This document shows, piece after piece, positions 38,479 through 49,449 of a stretch of 64,000 nucleotides of DNA; positions within the stretch are counted from its first letter, which is position 1; each line of letters begins with the position of its first letter. The notes beneath the pieces are model-generated. The model was not told the origin of the DNA. It made no database searches and saw nothing but the letters and a program-made list of their open reading frames with translations. Made by a program: the position numbers and the translations under genes. Source of the stretch: Leptospira paudalimensis (lineage in GTDB: Bacteria > Spirochaetota > Leptospiria > Leptospirales > Leptospiraceae); NCBI RefSeq assembly GCF_026151345.1, contig NZ_JAMQPR010000001.1:2676676-2740675 (forward strand). Direction: 5' to 3'.

Positions 38479-39876
38479 TTAAAATTGAAAATAAAAAAAA
38501 TCTTCTTTAGCAAAAGGTGAAACTAATGAAAACCAACAAAATCCAATCACAAATAAGAGACCAAATACATATGGTGTTTCATTCACAAAAAAATTCGGTC
38601 TTTCCGTTCCCTTCCACTCTTGCCAAACATCAAATAAAACTAAAGGTAAGATAATCAATAAAAGTGAATAAGGAATGAAGGAAGGATGTGGTATGTGTTG
38701 TAAGTTTTTAACAATGAGTAATGATTCGGAAGGCGAATTGATACGAAACAAAAGAAGACCCAATGAAAAACTATAAAAAGTAAAAAGGATACCCAGGACT
38801 TTTAAGAATGGATTTTGGAATTGAGTGAGACCCATATGTTTCAAAATTCGATACAGAATCAAACAAATTCCTAAATACAAACCCCAAATGAAAAAACCGT
38901 AACCTGCCCCATGCCAAATCCCAGTCAGAAACCAAACCAATAATAAATTAGAATTCTCTCTCAGAAATCCATGCCGATTCCCACCTAACTTAATATAAAC
39001 ATAATCACGTAACCATGTAGAAAGAGAAATATGCCACTTTGACCAAAATTCTGATGGGTTGGAAGTAAAGAATGGTCTTTTAAAATTGTTCATGAGCTCA
39101 AAACCCAACATTTCGGCAAGTCCCATAGCACATAACGAATATCCAAAAAAATCTGCATACACTTGGAAGGCAATGCTTGGAGCCACAATCCACAAGATTC
39201 CAGGCTCTAAAGTTCCAAAGGAACTTGCCATGGTTCCCACATAACGAGACAAAGGATCAGCAATGCTTGATTTGATGAATACTCCAAAACAAAATAGAGA
39301 AAGACCATTCCAGATTTTTTCTTTTGAAATGAATTTTTCAGATTCAAATTGAGGGATTAAATTGCCTGGTCTTTCAATTGGTCCAAGCAACAATAACGGA
39401 AAAAATAAATCATATAATACGAAGGTAAAAAAGTTTTTACATACTTTGATTCTGTGATCATATACCTCGATCAAATAACTAATATTATGAAAGGTATAAA
39501 AAGAAATTCCAATTGGCAATAATAGATTCGGTTTCCAAAGAGGTGATTCTCCTCCAAATTCAATTTTCAGATCAGAATAGATATCCCATACAAACAAAAA
39601 ATACTTAAAGACTCCCAAATACAGGATATTGGCAATGATACCAAATACAAAGATTCTCTTACGAAGTGTCGAATCATTTGAATCAATGAGAATCCCCATA
39701 AGAAAATTAAAAATGATAGAAGCTATAAGTAAAATTGTCCCAACGATCCCCCATTGTGAGTAAAAATACAATCCAAAGAGGATTAATAATGTTTTGCGAA
39801 TGGTGAAGGATGAATAAAAATAAATTAAATAAAAAAGAGAAAAGTGTAAGACGAAAGTGAGTGAGTTAAATAACAC
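38479..39876 (-). CDS. MBOAT O-acyltransferase (AlgI-like)
   Basis: A 465-residue multi-helix membrane enzyme. The MBOAT catalytic region is 'NPSEFWSKWHISLSTWLRDY' then 'YIKLGGNRHG', and 'WFLTGIWHGAGYGFFIWGLY' contains the invariant His. The AlgI/PatA-type enzymes transfer acyl groups across the membrane to glycans, usually with an SGNH partner, here the DUF1574-like protein 34 bp downstream. The acceptor may be LPS O-antigen or another exopolysaccharide. It lies 9 bp after the GAF/GGDEF-like gene, so expression is probably joint. Confidence 0.92.
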   Translation of the reverse strand: MLFNSLTFVLHFSLFYLIYFYSSFTIRKTLLILFGLYFYSQWGIVGTILLIASIIFNFLMGILIDSNDSTLRKRIFVFGIIANILYLGVFKYFLFVWDIYSDLKIEFGGESPLWKPNLLLPIGISFYTFHNISYLIEVYDHRIKVCKNFFTFVLYDLFFPLLLLGPIERPGNLIPQFESEKFISKEKIWNGLSLFCFGVFIKSSIADPLSRYVGTMASSFGTLEPGILWIVAPSIAFQVYADFFGYSLCAMGLAEMLGFELMNNFKRPFFTSNPSEFWSKWHISLSTWLRDYVYIKLGGNRHGFLRENSNLLLVWFLTGIWHGAGYGFFIWGLYLGICLILYRILKHMGLTQFQNPFLKVLGILFTFYSFSLGLLLFRINSPSESLLIVKNLQHIPHPSFIPYSLLLIILPLVLFDVWQEWKGTERPNFFVNETPYVFGLLFVIGFCWFSLVSPFAKEDFFYFQF

Positions 39877-39885
39877 AAAGGTAAA

Positions 39886-42009
39886 TTAAGCTTCTTCTAC
39901 CATTTCCAAAAATTGGTTTTTGTCTTTGGTATCATGAGGGTATGCTAAGGTCAAAACTCGGTAACTTGCTCGGAAATTTCCGATGATTGTTTCTTCTTTT
40001 TTAGCAAAGGAAGATTTGATCTTTTTAATTACCACATCTGTTTCTTCTTTGTCTTTCCCATGCAGAACTAAAACAAATTTCCCTTGTCCTACCCTTGTGA
40101 AGAAATCCAGTTCACTAATATGGTCCATCATCGTTTTTCGTAAAGTATCTGCGTATCTAGCAAATGTTCCTGTTCCAACCAAATGGATCATTCTAGAAAC
40201 ATTTTGAATTTTAAATAGCGAAACAGTAAAAGAAGCCTTAAGGCTAGAAGCTTTTTCCATCTCAGCAAGGATACGAGATTCTAAAGGATTAAATGGATTA
40301 CGGAATAATGCTTCCTTTTCTTGCAGAATGAGTAAGTTAGCAAAAACGGGAGCTGATGTTTCAAGCATAGAAACTGCAACATCACGAGTTGTGTCAGTCC
40401 AAGCAGATCCAGTAGAGTGAATGATGACCATTCCAACTAACCAATTCAAGTTGATGATTGGAAGAATTGTAAATTCACTCATGATTCCCAATTCGTCATT
40501 TGTAAAAATTGATTTGAGTTCGGCATCTTCTCGAAAATTTTCAAGTTTGTAAACTCCTGATACATTAGATACCATACCAACAATATCAGAGTCCTTACTG
40601 AGTCTGAAATCTTTTGTCCTTTCAGGCAAAATAAAATTCGATCCAAAAACTATATAGTCAGATCTTGTTTCGGAATCAAGAACCAAGAAAGAGAATTGTT
40701 TAACACCCAATTTGTTTTTAATGTTATCGATTAAAAAATCATAAGCTTCGTCCATTTTGCGCACTTTCGAAAAATCACGCGCAAATTGAAGAACTGATTC
40801 ATTGATTTCTATCACTTCTTTTGCATGTACTAAATCATCATTAATCGATTCAAATTCGGATACCCTCTCAAATACTGAACCTGCAATATCACCTACAATT
40901 TTCGCAAATTCTAAATCATCTGTGATATATTCTTCACCATTAATGAGTTTTCCAAGCGATAATACTCCGAAACATTTTTCACCATGTCGAATTGGAACAA
41001 GAATCTCTGAACCCATCTCATTTAATAAGTTTAATTCTCGATTTGGTAATCTTGAAGATTTAAATTCGCCTGCATAAATAACAGTTTCAGAGTCAGAAAT
41101 CCTCGCATAAATTTCATCACCAGGAGAGAGATACCAAGCATCTTTTGAAGTGATCCCTTGTGCAGCGACAGCTTCCCATTTTGTATTTTTAGGATTTGTT
41201 GATGTTAAGATGACAACGGAGTGACAACCTACTTGTCCAATTAAACTATAAACCAAGTTATCAAAAAAATCTGAAAATTCTTTTGAAGAAGCAATTTCTT
41301 TTGTGATCTCGAAGATTGCTTGGTAATTCTCAATTCGTTTTTTGGAAGCCAAATGATATGCCATTGGTGCCGTTCCAAAATCAGATTCATCATCGAATAA
41401 TACTTCTTCACCGATGGGTGCTGGATCTTCTTTTGCTGGTCGTAATGGTTGTTTTGCGGCTTCTTTTTTTGCCTCATTTTCCCATTCATCAAAAAGATTT
41501 ACTTCGGGTAGAGGTGCATCGGCTTCATTTAAATCATCGTGATAATCACGATCAATCAAATCGTCACCTAACTCAGGTTCTTCTTCAGAATCTGAATCTG
41601 AGGCAACTGGTTCATATGGATTTGATTCTTCATGTAATGAATCCAATTCATCTTCTAAATTTGAAATTGGATTTTCTTTCCAATCCTCGTGACTTTCACT
41701 TAAATCGCCAAAGTCTGAATCTGTAAGTTCAGGAATATCACTTAAGTCAAATTCTTCTTCCCCATCTGGACTTGGTAAATCACCAATTTCAGTCGCAAGT
41801 GAATCTGAGATTGCTTCATCTAACCAATCTGAGTCGGTGTCAGAAACAGGTATGGATTCGGTAATATTTTGGCCAGGGGAAGGATCTTCATCCCGAAAAT
41901 GTTCCGCTTTTTTTAGTAAGGATGGAGTGTCTTTTTTTGCAGATGGAGTTTGGGATACTTTTGTTTCCGATGTTTTTTTAATCTCTTCGGCACGATCAAG
42001 AAGTCCCAC
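39886..42009 (-). CDS. GAF-domain protein with degenerate GGDEF-like C-terminus
   Basis: A 707-residue protein. About the first 190 residues are low-complexity and very acidic (for example EEEFDLSDIPELTDSDFGDL). Then come two GAF-like sensor modules (about 230-390 and 415-575), with 'GCHSVVILTSTNPKNTKWEA' and 'LGVKQFSFLVLDSETRSDYI', separated by a helical linker. The final ~115 residues have the length and pattern of a GGDEF domain ('FFTRVGQGKFVLVLHGK'), but the GG[DE]EF active site is missing, so it is not a diguanylate cyclase. It starts 1 bp after the acidic repeat gene's stop. Confidence 0.75.
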   Translation of the reverse strand: MGLLDRAEEIKKTSETKVSQTPSAKKDTPSLLKKAEHFRDEDPSPGQNITESIPVSDTDSDWLDEAISDSLATEIGDLPSPDGEEEFDLSDIPELTDSDFGDLSESHEDWKENPISNLEDELDSLHEESNPYEPVASDSDSEEEPELGDDLIDRDYHDDLNEADAPLPEVNLFDEWENEAKKEAAKQPLRPAKEDPAPIGEEVLFDDESDFGTAPMAYHLASKKRIENYQAIFEITKEIASSKEFSDFFDNLVYSLIGQVGCHSVVILTSTNPKNTKWEAVAAQGITSKDAWYLSPGDEIYARISDSETVIYAGEFKSSRLPNRELNLLNEMGSEILVPIRHGEKCFGVLSLGKLINGEEYITDDLEFAKIVGDIAGSVFERVSEFESINDDLVHAKEVIEINESVLQFARDFSKVRKMDEAYDFLIDNIKNKLGVKQFSFLVLDSETRSDYIVFGSNFILPERTKDFRLSKDSDIVGMVSNVSGVYKLENFREDAELKSIFTNDELGIMSEFTILPIINLNWLVGMVIIHSTGSAWTDTTRDVAVSMLETSAPVFANLLILQEKEALFRNPFNPLESRILAEMEKASSLKASFTVSLFKIQNVSRMIHLVGTGTFARYADTLRKTMMDHISELDFFTRVGQGKFVLVLHGKDKEETDVVIKKIKSSFAKKEETIIGNFRASYRVLTLAYPHDTKDKNQFLEMVEEA

Positions 42010-42010
42010 T

Positions 42011-44326
42011 TTATAACTCCAGTTCTTTCATCATTTTTTTGTATAACTCAAAGTATTGAGACTTAGAGAATTCTCGAATGACTTCATCTGGAAGATTGCC
42101 AAGTAAGTTATCAAGATAACTGAGAACTTTTTTACGATCACCAACTGATAGATGGTCACCACCTGCTTCCGCAAATGCATCTTCTGATTCTTTGTTGGTT
42201 GCAGGAGCTGATACGTCAGATTTACGTAATTCTTCCAGTGGAGAAAGTTTTCCCTCCATTGCATACTCATCTAAATCAACTTCAAATTCTTCCGAATCAT
42301 CTGAAGCAAGAGTAGGAGTTCTTATTTCGTGGGAAAGATCATGAGTTAGGTCAAAACTATCATCGATTGTAACATCTGAGGATAAATCACCAAAATCAGA
42401 TTCTCCTTCATGTTCCACCAAGTCGATGTCTTCCATCGGCTCTAAGTCAAATTCAGAAGTGGATATTTCTTCTGTTGGTTCTAAATTGAAATCAGCAATC
42501 GGTTCTTCATCAATCTGTTCAGAAAGAGTAAACTCTTCTTCTTCAGGTAAATTGGCAATGTCTTCCAATCCTTCCCCTGGAAGTTCTTCACCTAAAATTG
42601 CATCTAAACTTTCTGGTGAAAGTGTGACATCTTCTTGTTCAATTTCTGCTTCAAGATCAGGCATTCCACCATGTTCCGAGGAATCATCTTCTTCTTCGGT
42701 TGCGGTAATGTTCTCTAACTCTTCCATTGAAAGTGCAATGGATTCGTCTTCTTCCTCTTCAGCCAATAGGTCAGATTTTGGTGTTAAGTCTTCTTCGTAT
42801 GGAAGTGGTGCGCGGTCTAAACTATCTACTAATTCTTCATCTGAAACTTCTTCAGCTTCGGCTGCAATGGAATCTAGTTCTTCTAAAGAAAGTGCAATTG
42901 GTCCTTCCTCTTCTTCCTCTGAAGAAGATTCAAATCCTTCCATTTCACCTTCCAATCCTTCTGTAGGTTCGGAAACATCAGATTCAGGTTCACCAAAATC
43001 AAATCCAAAATCATCACCTAGATCTGTATCCAATTCATGATGTTCTTCTTCAGTTTCATCTTCTTCAATTGGATCATTGGCGATAATACTACCAAGTTCG
43101 TCTGCACTTAGCGTGATGGATTCATCTTCAATTTCTTCACTGAGCAGATCAGAACTTGTATCGTCCATACCATCGGCGCTCACTTCACCAGAGATATTTT
43201 CCAATTCTTCTAAAGAAAGAGTAAGTGGACCTTCCTCCTCTTCTTCTGAAGTGGTTTCATCATCGGTAGCAGGCTCAAACTCACCACCTAACAGATCAAA
43301 ACTACTATCTTCATCTGTAAAACTTGGTAAATCTTCGTGATCATCAGTAGCTAAAAACTCTTCTTCGGAAGCTAATGTTTCTTCTAAACTTGCTTCGCCA
43401 CCAGCACCGAGTATGCTGCCTAGCTCTTCATCTGAAAGTGTAAGATTTTCATCTTCTTTGTTATGGCCGAATAATTCTTCTTCTTCTGGGTCAACTAATG
43501 ATGTGAAACTAGTTTCTTCGTCTCCACCGGGTCCCAAATCATCTTGAGGGACAAAGGTTTCTTCATTGTCGTAGTCTGTTAAATCAAATTGTGGTTTGCC
43601 TTCTTCGTCAAAAGCAAGTGTTGTATCTATCTCTGAATCATCTAAATCAAGATCTAAATCAGAATGTTCATCAATGAGTGTATTTTCTGCGTCAAAATTG
43701 TCTTGGAAATTTTGATCACGATTTGGTAATCCAGAATGTTCTTCTTCTGGTAGAGAACCTGTGATGTTTTCCAATTCTTCTAATGAAAGAGATATTGGAC
43801 CATCTTCTTCTTCGTCAGGTGATGTAGATTGTTTTTTGGAAGTTAAAATTCCATCTTCACCATTTAAAATAGATTCAATCTCTTTATCGAGATCAATTAA
43901 ATCATCATCAAATTCTAATTCTAAATCTTCATCATCCAAATCAATGGATTGTTTGTTTTGTGAATTTGTTGGCTGTTTAGGATGATGGTCTTTTTCGGAT
44001 TCTTCTTCGTAATCTGAAAAATCTGCATGTATGTCTTCATCATGCAAAATTGGATCTTCTTCCCCTAGTAAATTTAAGTCAGAGTCTAAATCAATATCAA
44101 GTATATCATCATAATCATCTGATGAAGCAACTAAATCAGAAATTGATTCATCTTCATCGTCAAAAGCGGAAATGTCATCTAAGTTTGGTGCTTCAATTCC
44201 TGGTGATACATCTAAATCATCTTCACCAATATCAAAATCATCCAAATCTAATGAAAACGAGTCTTCATCGAGTATAGGTTCGATGTTTTCTAGATCTTCG
44301 TTTTGATTCTGTTCTTGATCCGCCAT
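42011..44326 (-). CDS. Highly acidic repeat protein (LSxEELxxI motif)
   Basis: A 771-residue, extremely acidic protein with almost no predicted structure over most of its length. Seven copies of a short motif are dispersed through it, e.g. GPISLSLEELENI, NLTLSDEELGSIL, SITLSADELGSII, GPIALSLEELDSIA, SIALSMEELENI and DVTLSPESLDAIL. The last 60 residues are a folded-looking helical segment ('KKVLSYLDNLLGNLPDEVIR', then 'FSKSQYFELYKKMMKELEL'). The motif recalls the LSQxEIDALL element at the N-terminus of FliM/FliN, but repeated. It probably binds several copies of a partner. The next gene starts 1 bp after its stop. Confidence 0.8.
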   Translation of the reverse strand: MADQEQNQNEDLENIEPILDEDSFSLDLDDFDIGEDDLDVSPGIEAPNLDDISAFDDEDESISDLVASSDDYDDILDIDLDSDLNLLGEEDPILHDEDIHADFSDYEEESEKDHHPKQPTNSQNKQSIDLDDEDLELEFDDDLIDLDKEIESILNGEDGILTSKKQSTSPDEEEDGPISLSLEELENITGSLPEEEHSGLPNRDQNFQDNFDAENTLIDEHSDLDLDLDDSEIDTTLAFDEEGKPQFDLTDYDNEETFVPQDDLGPGGDEETSFTSLVDPEEEELFGHNKEDENLTLSDEELGSILGAGGEASLEETLASEEEFLATDDHEDLPSFTDEDSSFDLLGGEFEPATDDETTSEEEEEGPLTLSLEELENISGEVSADGMDDTSSDLLSEEIEDESITLSADELGSIIANDPIEEDETEEEHHELDTDLGDDFGFDFGEPESDVSEPTEGLEGEMEGFESSSEEEEEGPIALSLEELDSIAAEAEEVSDEELVDSLDRAPLPYEEDLTPKSDLLAEEEEDESIALSMEELENITATEEEDDSSEHGGMPDLEAEIEQEDVTLSPESLDAILGEELPGEGLEDIANLPEEEEFTLSEQIDEEPIADFNLEPTEEISTSEFDLEPMEDIDLVEHEGESDFGDLSSDVTIDDSFDLTHDLSHEIRTPTLASDDSEEFEVDLDEYAMEGKLSPLEELRKSDVSAPATNKESEDAFAEAGGDHLSVGDRKKVLSYLDNLLGNLPDEVIREFSKSQYFELYKKMMKELEL
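42580..43810 (-). repeat. Dispersed coding repeats for the LSxEELxxI motif
   Basis: Within the acidic gene, similar nucleotide blocks of roughly 40-50 bp recur, each encoding an acidic run followed by [ILV][STA]LSxEEL[EDG]xI. Two flavours are visible: acidic-GP(I/L)xLSLEEL(E/D)xI and acidic-DESI(T/A)LSxxELxxI. They are spaced unevenly, unlike a tandem array. Confidence 0.7.
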
Positions 44327-44335
44327 TCGCCTCGA

Positions 44336-44632
44336 TTACCGTTTTCCCAATTTTAGTATCTGGCCATCCTCTAACGGTTGTTCCAAGATACTGTCCTCCA
44401 GTTTGATTTGCGCCCCTGGTAATGTTCCACCAGCGATCCCAATTAAATCGTTTCCATTAGAACCGGCATCAAGTGTATAAATTCCGGGGTTCACTACGGG
44501 TCCCTCAATTTTAACACGGATTGGTGCTTCCGAATAGATTCTTTTTCGCAAATCAGGGTTTTCCTTTAAGATCACCAATCCAGACAATATTACAATCAAG
44601 AATACCATTCGTCTGAGCCAGATTGGATTCAA
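44336..44632 (-). CDS. Membrane-anchored SLBB-domain protein
   Basis: A 98-residue protein with an N-terminal anchor (RRMVFLIVILSGLVIL) and a beta-grasp SLBB-type domain: 'VKIEGPVVNPGIYTLDAGSN' then 'LIGIAGGTLPGAQIKLEDSI' and 'PLEDGQILKLGKR'. SLBB domains bind ligands or sugars in export and ComEA-like proteins. The frame starts at a TTG with AGAGGGGG seven bases upstream; this sequence can pair with CCCCCCTTCT just upstream (44640-44672 in plus coordinates). It lies 47 bp after atpC and 9 bp before the acidic repeat gene. Confidence 0.75.
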   Translation of the reverse strand: MNPIWLRRMVFLIVILSGLVILKENPDLRKRIYSEAPIRVKIEGPVVNPGIYTLDAGSNGNDLIGIAGGTLPGAQIKLEDSILEQPLEDGQILKLGKR

Positions 44633-44639
44633 AGGAAAT

Positions 44640-44672
44640 CCCCCTCTGGTTTATTTTCGGCAAGAAGGGGGG
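44640..44672 (-). promoter_or_regulatory. Hairpin covering the ribosome-binding site of the SLBB gene
   Basis: In the atpC-SLBB gap the minus-strand RNA has CCCCCCTTCT about 13 bases before AGAGGGGG, the only Shine-Dalgarno of the SLBB gene. They pair over about eight positions with one bulged U. A run of seven Us precedes rather than follows the stem, so it is not a Rho-independent terminator. It could reduce translation of the gene downstream of the highly expressed ATP synthase operon. Confidence 0.45.
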
Positions 44673-44679
44673 AAAAAAA

Positions 44680-45060
44680 TTAACGTTCGTGCAGTAAAAT
44701 GCGAACTTTTGCTTTCTTTAGGAGATTTTCTTTCTCTTTCGAGGTTGGGAGAGATTCTGCTTCTTGTAAGAGCTCGATGGCGTGGTCATGAGTCAAATCG
44801 TCTTCAGAATCCCCACCTTCCGTGAGCACTCGGATTTGGTCATTTCTCACTTCACAAAATCCACCATCAATGGCGATTCGGAATTCTTTTCCTGCTGTAT
44901 GCAACTTAATGAGGCCAAAATCGAGTTGTGACACAAGAGTTGCATGCCCAGGGAGAATTCCAAAATAACCCACTGAACCTGGCAGAATCACTGATTCTGC
45001 CTTGCCTTGGTAAAGGATTTTGTCCGGCGAGATGACTGTTAAAGTCAGTTCTTTACTCAT
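44680..45060 (-). CDS. atpC: ATP synthase F1 subunit epsilon
   Basis: Epsilon of 126 residues, with the N-terminal beta-sandwich (LTVISPDKILYQGKAESVIL, then 'GYFGILPGHATLVSQLDFGL') and a C-terminal helical hairpin (HAIELLQEAESLPTSKEK). It links F1 to the rotor and can inhibit ATP hydrolysis. Last gene of the operon, 5 bp after atpD. Between it and the SLBB gene there is no good terminator. Confidence 0.96.
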   Translation of the reverse strand: MSKELTLTVISPDKILYQGKAESVILPGSVGYFGILPGHATLVSQLDFGLIKLHTAGKEFRIAIDGGFCEVRNDQIRVLTEGGDSEDDLTHDHAIELLQEAESLPTSKEKENLLKKAKVRILLHER

Positions 45061-45065
45061 CCGAA

Positions 45066-46493
<1,428 letters not shown>

Positions 46494-47363
46494 TTAGGAG
46501 ATGGCTTCCGCTCCCCCTACGATTTCTGAAATTTCCTGCGTAATTTTTGCCTGACGAACTCGGTTGTATCCACGTGTCAGAAGTTTGATCATCTCACCAG
46601 CGGCATCTGTAGCTGCTTTCATTGCAACTCTACGTGCAATGTGTTCGGAAGCAACAGACTCCAATATGATTTTTACAAATGTAGTTTTAATCACCATTGG
46701 TAGTAAGTTTTCTAAGATGGTTTTTGGATCTGGTTCATATAATACTTCTGGACCAGACGAACCTTTTGATCCCGTTTCTTCCATTTGGAGCGGAAGAACG
46801 GAAGTTATCTCAGGCTTTTGAGTTGCTGCTGAATAATAATGAGTGGAAATGATTTCAACAGAGTCCACCGATTCGTTGGCAAAACGTTCCATAAAATAAG
46901 AAGCAAGGTCATTCGCTTCTTTACTTCCGGCTTTGTCATCGATGTTGGTGTATGAAGTTACCAATTCAACTTTAGCAAATTTAAAGAAAGAGATCGCCTT
47001 TTTCCCTGCAGCATGGACTTCTACTTCCACACCTTTTGCCTTCAACTCTTCGATACGGTTTTTGACCATACGAAGGAGATTGGAGTTAAAACCACCGCAT
47101 AACCCACGGTTTGCGGCGATAGCAAGGATAGCGACCTTACGGATTTTATCCGGCTTCCTTAAGTAAGGGCTGTGAATGATCCCTGCAAGGCTAGACAAAG
47201 AAGATACTAACTCACGTGTTAAGTCAGCGTATGGTTTCGCCGCATTTACTTTGTTAGTGGCTTTTTTTGCCTTAGCCGTGGAGACCATCTCCATGGTTCG
47301 AGTGATTTTTCTCGTATTTTTAACCGAGTTAATCCTCTTTTTTATCTCACGCGGTGTCGCCAA
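46494..47363 (-). CDS. atpG: ATP synthase F1 subunit gamma
   Basis: The central rotor shaft, 289 residues. The N-terminal coiled-coil begins [20 protein letters not shown] and the C-terminal one ends [17 protein letters not shown] followed by a short tail. '[17 protein letters not shown]' is the conserved catch region. It lies between atpA (12 bp gap) and atpD. Confidence 0.97.
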   Translation of the reverse strand: MATPREIKKRINSVKNTRKITRTMEMVSTAKAKKATNKVNAAKPYADLTRELVSSLSSLAGIIHSPYLRKPDKIRKVAILAIAANRGLCGGFNSNLLRMVKNRIEELKAKGVEVEVHAAGKKAISFFKFAKVELVTSYTNIDDKAGSKEANDLASYFMERFANESVDSVEIISTHYYSAATQKPEITSVLPLQMEETGSKGSSGPEVLYEPDPKTILENLLPMVIKTTFVKIILESVASEHIARRVAMKAATDAAGEMIKLLTRGYNRVRQAKITQEISEIVGGAEAIS

Positions 47364-47374
47364 GATCTTTCCCC

Positions 47375-48889
47375 TTAGTTATTCTTTGCTAAAAAATGTT
47401 CTACAATCGATTTGATTGTTTTTTGCAGAGCTGCTTCTTGTTTTACTTCTTTTGCAGTTCTGATTTCTTCCAAAATTTCTGCGTGTTGCTCTCTCATTGT
47501 TTTCAAAAGAAAGGCTTCGAATTCTCTTACTTTTGCAGTAGGAATTGTATCCATGAATCCTTTTGTTACAGCGAAGATGGAAATCACTTGTTCTTCTACC
47601 GGAGTTGGTGAGTTATTTGGTTGTTTGAGAATTTCAAGAACTCGGTAACCACGATCAAGCTGAGCTTGTGTCACTGGATCAAGTTCTGTTCCTAACTGTG
47701 CAAACGCTTCTAAGTCACGGAACTGAGCCAAATCTGACTTGAGTGTTCCCGCTACTTTTTTCATCGCTTTGATTTGCGCAGCAGATCCAACCCGTGATAC
47801 AGAAATTCCCACATCCACCGCAGGGCGAAGACCCGATGCGAAAAGGTTGGATTGGAGGTAAATCTGACCATCAGTGATGGAAATTACGTTGGTAGGAATG
47901 TATGCCGAAACTTCCCCTTCTTGTGTTTCGATGATCGGAAGTGCAGTCATTGACCCACCACCAAATTTATCATCTAGTTTCGCTGCTCTTTCAAGCAAAC
48001 GAGAGTGAAGGTAGAATACGTCCCCAGGGTATGCTTCACGACCTGGTGGGCGGCGAAGTAAAAGTGACATTTGTCGGTAAGCAACGGCCTGTTTGGAAAG
48101 GTCATCATAAACAACGAGAGTTGCTTTTCCTTCTTCATACATAAAGTATTCAGCCATTGTCGCACCAGAGTAAGGCGCAATGTATAACATAGGAGCTGGT
48201 TCAGATGCGTTAGCAGATACGATGATCGTGTATTCAAGAGCACCTTTTTCGCGTAACATTTCGATGGTGGAAGCAACAGTAGATGCTTTTTGTCCAATCG
48301 CTACGTAAACGCAAATCACACCTTTCCCTTTTTGGTTGATGATGGTGTCGATTGCGATGGAAGTTTTTCCTGTTCCACGGTCACCAATGATGAGCTCTCT
48401 CTGTCCACGTCCAATTGGGATCATCGCATCAATCGCTTTGATACCTGTTTGCATTGGTTCATGAACCGATTTTCTCATCGCGATTCCAGGAGCTGGAGAC
48501 TCAACTGGTCTTGTTTTTTTCGCGTTGAGTGGTCCTTTTCCATCGATCACTTCCCCAAGAGGGTTAAGCACTCGACCAAGAAGTTCTGGTCCTACTGGAA
48601 CTTCGAAGATTTTTCCCACACGTTTAACTGTGAAACCTTCTTCGATTTTAATATAATCACCAAAGATAACAACCCCAACTGAATTTTCTTCTAAGTTGAA
48701 GGCTTGGCCTCGAACTCCGTTTTGGAATTCAACGAGCTCTCCTGACATTACGTTTGTGAGTCCGTAAACTCTCGCAATCCCGTCCCCGACTTCGAGAACT
48801 GTTCCGACTTCTTCAACTTGAAGGTCTTTCTTGAAGTTTTTAATTTCTTGTTTTAGTACCGACGTTACTTCGTCTGTTTTAATTTTCAT
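47375..48889 (-). CDS. atpA: ATP synthase F1 subunit alpha
   Basis: The non-catalytic nucleotide-binding subunit, 504 residues. The P-loop reads [13 protein letters not shown] (Q of the usual GDRQTGKT is replaced by G). The '[20 protein letters not shown]' and '[14 protein letters not shown]'-type motif (here [13 protein letters not shown]) and [17 protein letters not shown] are conserved. The ATG overlaps the atpH stop by 4 bp, so it is coupled to delta. Confidence 0.99.
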   Translation of the reverse strand: MKIKTDEVTSVLKQEIKNFKKDLQVEEVGTVLEVGDGIARVYGLTNVMSGELVEFQNGVRGQAFNLEENSVGVVIFGDYIKIEEGFTVKRVGKIFEVPVGPELLGRVLNPLGEVIDGKGPLNAKKTRPVESPAPGIAMRKSVHEPMQTGIKAIDAMIPIGRGQRELIIGDRGTGKTSIAIDTIINQKGKGVICVYVAIGQKASTVASTIEMLREKGALEYTIIVSANASEPAPMLYIAPYSGATMAEYFMYEEGKATLVVYDDLSKQAVAYRQMSLLLRRPPGREAYPGDVFYLHSRLLERAAKLDDKFGGGSMTALPIIETQEGEVSAYIPTNVISITDGQIYLQSNLFASGLRPAVDVGISVSRVGSAAQIKAMKKVAGTLKSDLAQFRDLEAFAQLGTELDPVTQAQLDRGYRVLEILKQPNNSPTPVEEQVISIFAVTKGFMDTIPTAKVREFEAFLLKTMREQHAEILEEIRTAKEVKQEAALQKTIKSIVEHFLAKNN

Positions 48890-49449
48890 TCAAATGCTCC
48901 GACTGGGATTTTCTTTTGGAGGAGAGCCTCTCTTGTTCCGGCAAGTTTTGCGCGGATTGAGGCATCGATTAAAAAGTCGTCTATATAAATTTTGAATCCA
49001 CCAATGAGGGTTGGATCCACTTGTTCAGTGACACGAATTTCACGTCCGAACTTGGAAGCGATGGACTTCGTGATTCGATCTACTGCTTCTTTACCTAATG
49101 ATTCTTTGGAAACGATACGAAGGGAACTACGATTTTTAAGTCGGTCCACACCTGCACGGTAATCTTCCAAAATATCCTTTAAGTAAAGGAACCTGTTTTT
49201 ACGAACCACAAGTGTAATGAAGTTGGCAACAAACTCTGATGCCTTCCCTTGAACTGACTTTGCGGCAGTTTGTTCTTTCTCAGAAGGATCAACTAACGGA
49301 GAAAGAAAATAATGGCGAATCGAATCATCGGAAAAGAAAACATCAACTAAACTTGATAATTCCTCTTCCGTTGACTCAAGTGAGTTAGCTTCCTGAGCTA
49401 ACTCCAAAAGTGCCGTTGCGTAAACCTTTGAAATTTGGTTCAGACTCAT
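48886..49449 (-). CDS. atpH: ATP synthase F1 subunit delta
   Basis: OSCP-type delta of 187 residues connecting the F1 head to the peripheral stalk. '[20 protein letters not shown]' at the N-terminus and '[20 protein letters not shown]' with '[20 protein letters not shown]' at the C-terminus are family features. It overlaps both atpF and atpA by 4 bp, giving coupled translation and matched stoichiometry. Confidence 0.95.
   Translation of the reverse strand: MSLNQISKVYATALLELAQEANSLESTEEELSSLVDVFFSDDSIRHYFLSPLVDPSEKEQTAAKSVQGKASEFVANFITLVVRKNRFLYLKDILEDYRAGVDRLKNRSSLRIVSKESLGKEAVDRITKSIASKFGREIRVTEQVDPTLIGGFKIYIDDFLIDASIRAKLAGTREALLQKKIPVGAFE

Noticed and set aside
42426..43340. Serine-rich ORFs on the plus strand opposite the acidic repeat gene
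   Set aside because: They are mirror images of GAA/GAT-rich coding on the minus strand (TTC/TCT codons); no start signal or family resemblance.
44640..44679. GC hairpin after atpC as a Rho-independent terminator
   Set aside because: On the atp strand the seven Ts come before the stem, not after; a ribosome-binding-site stem fits better.
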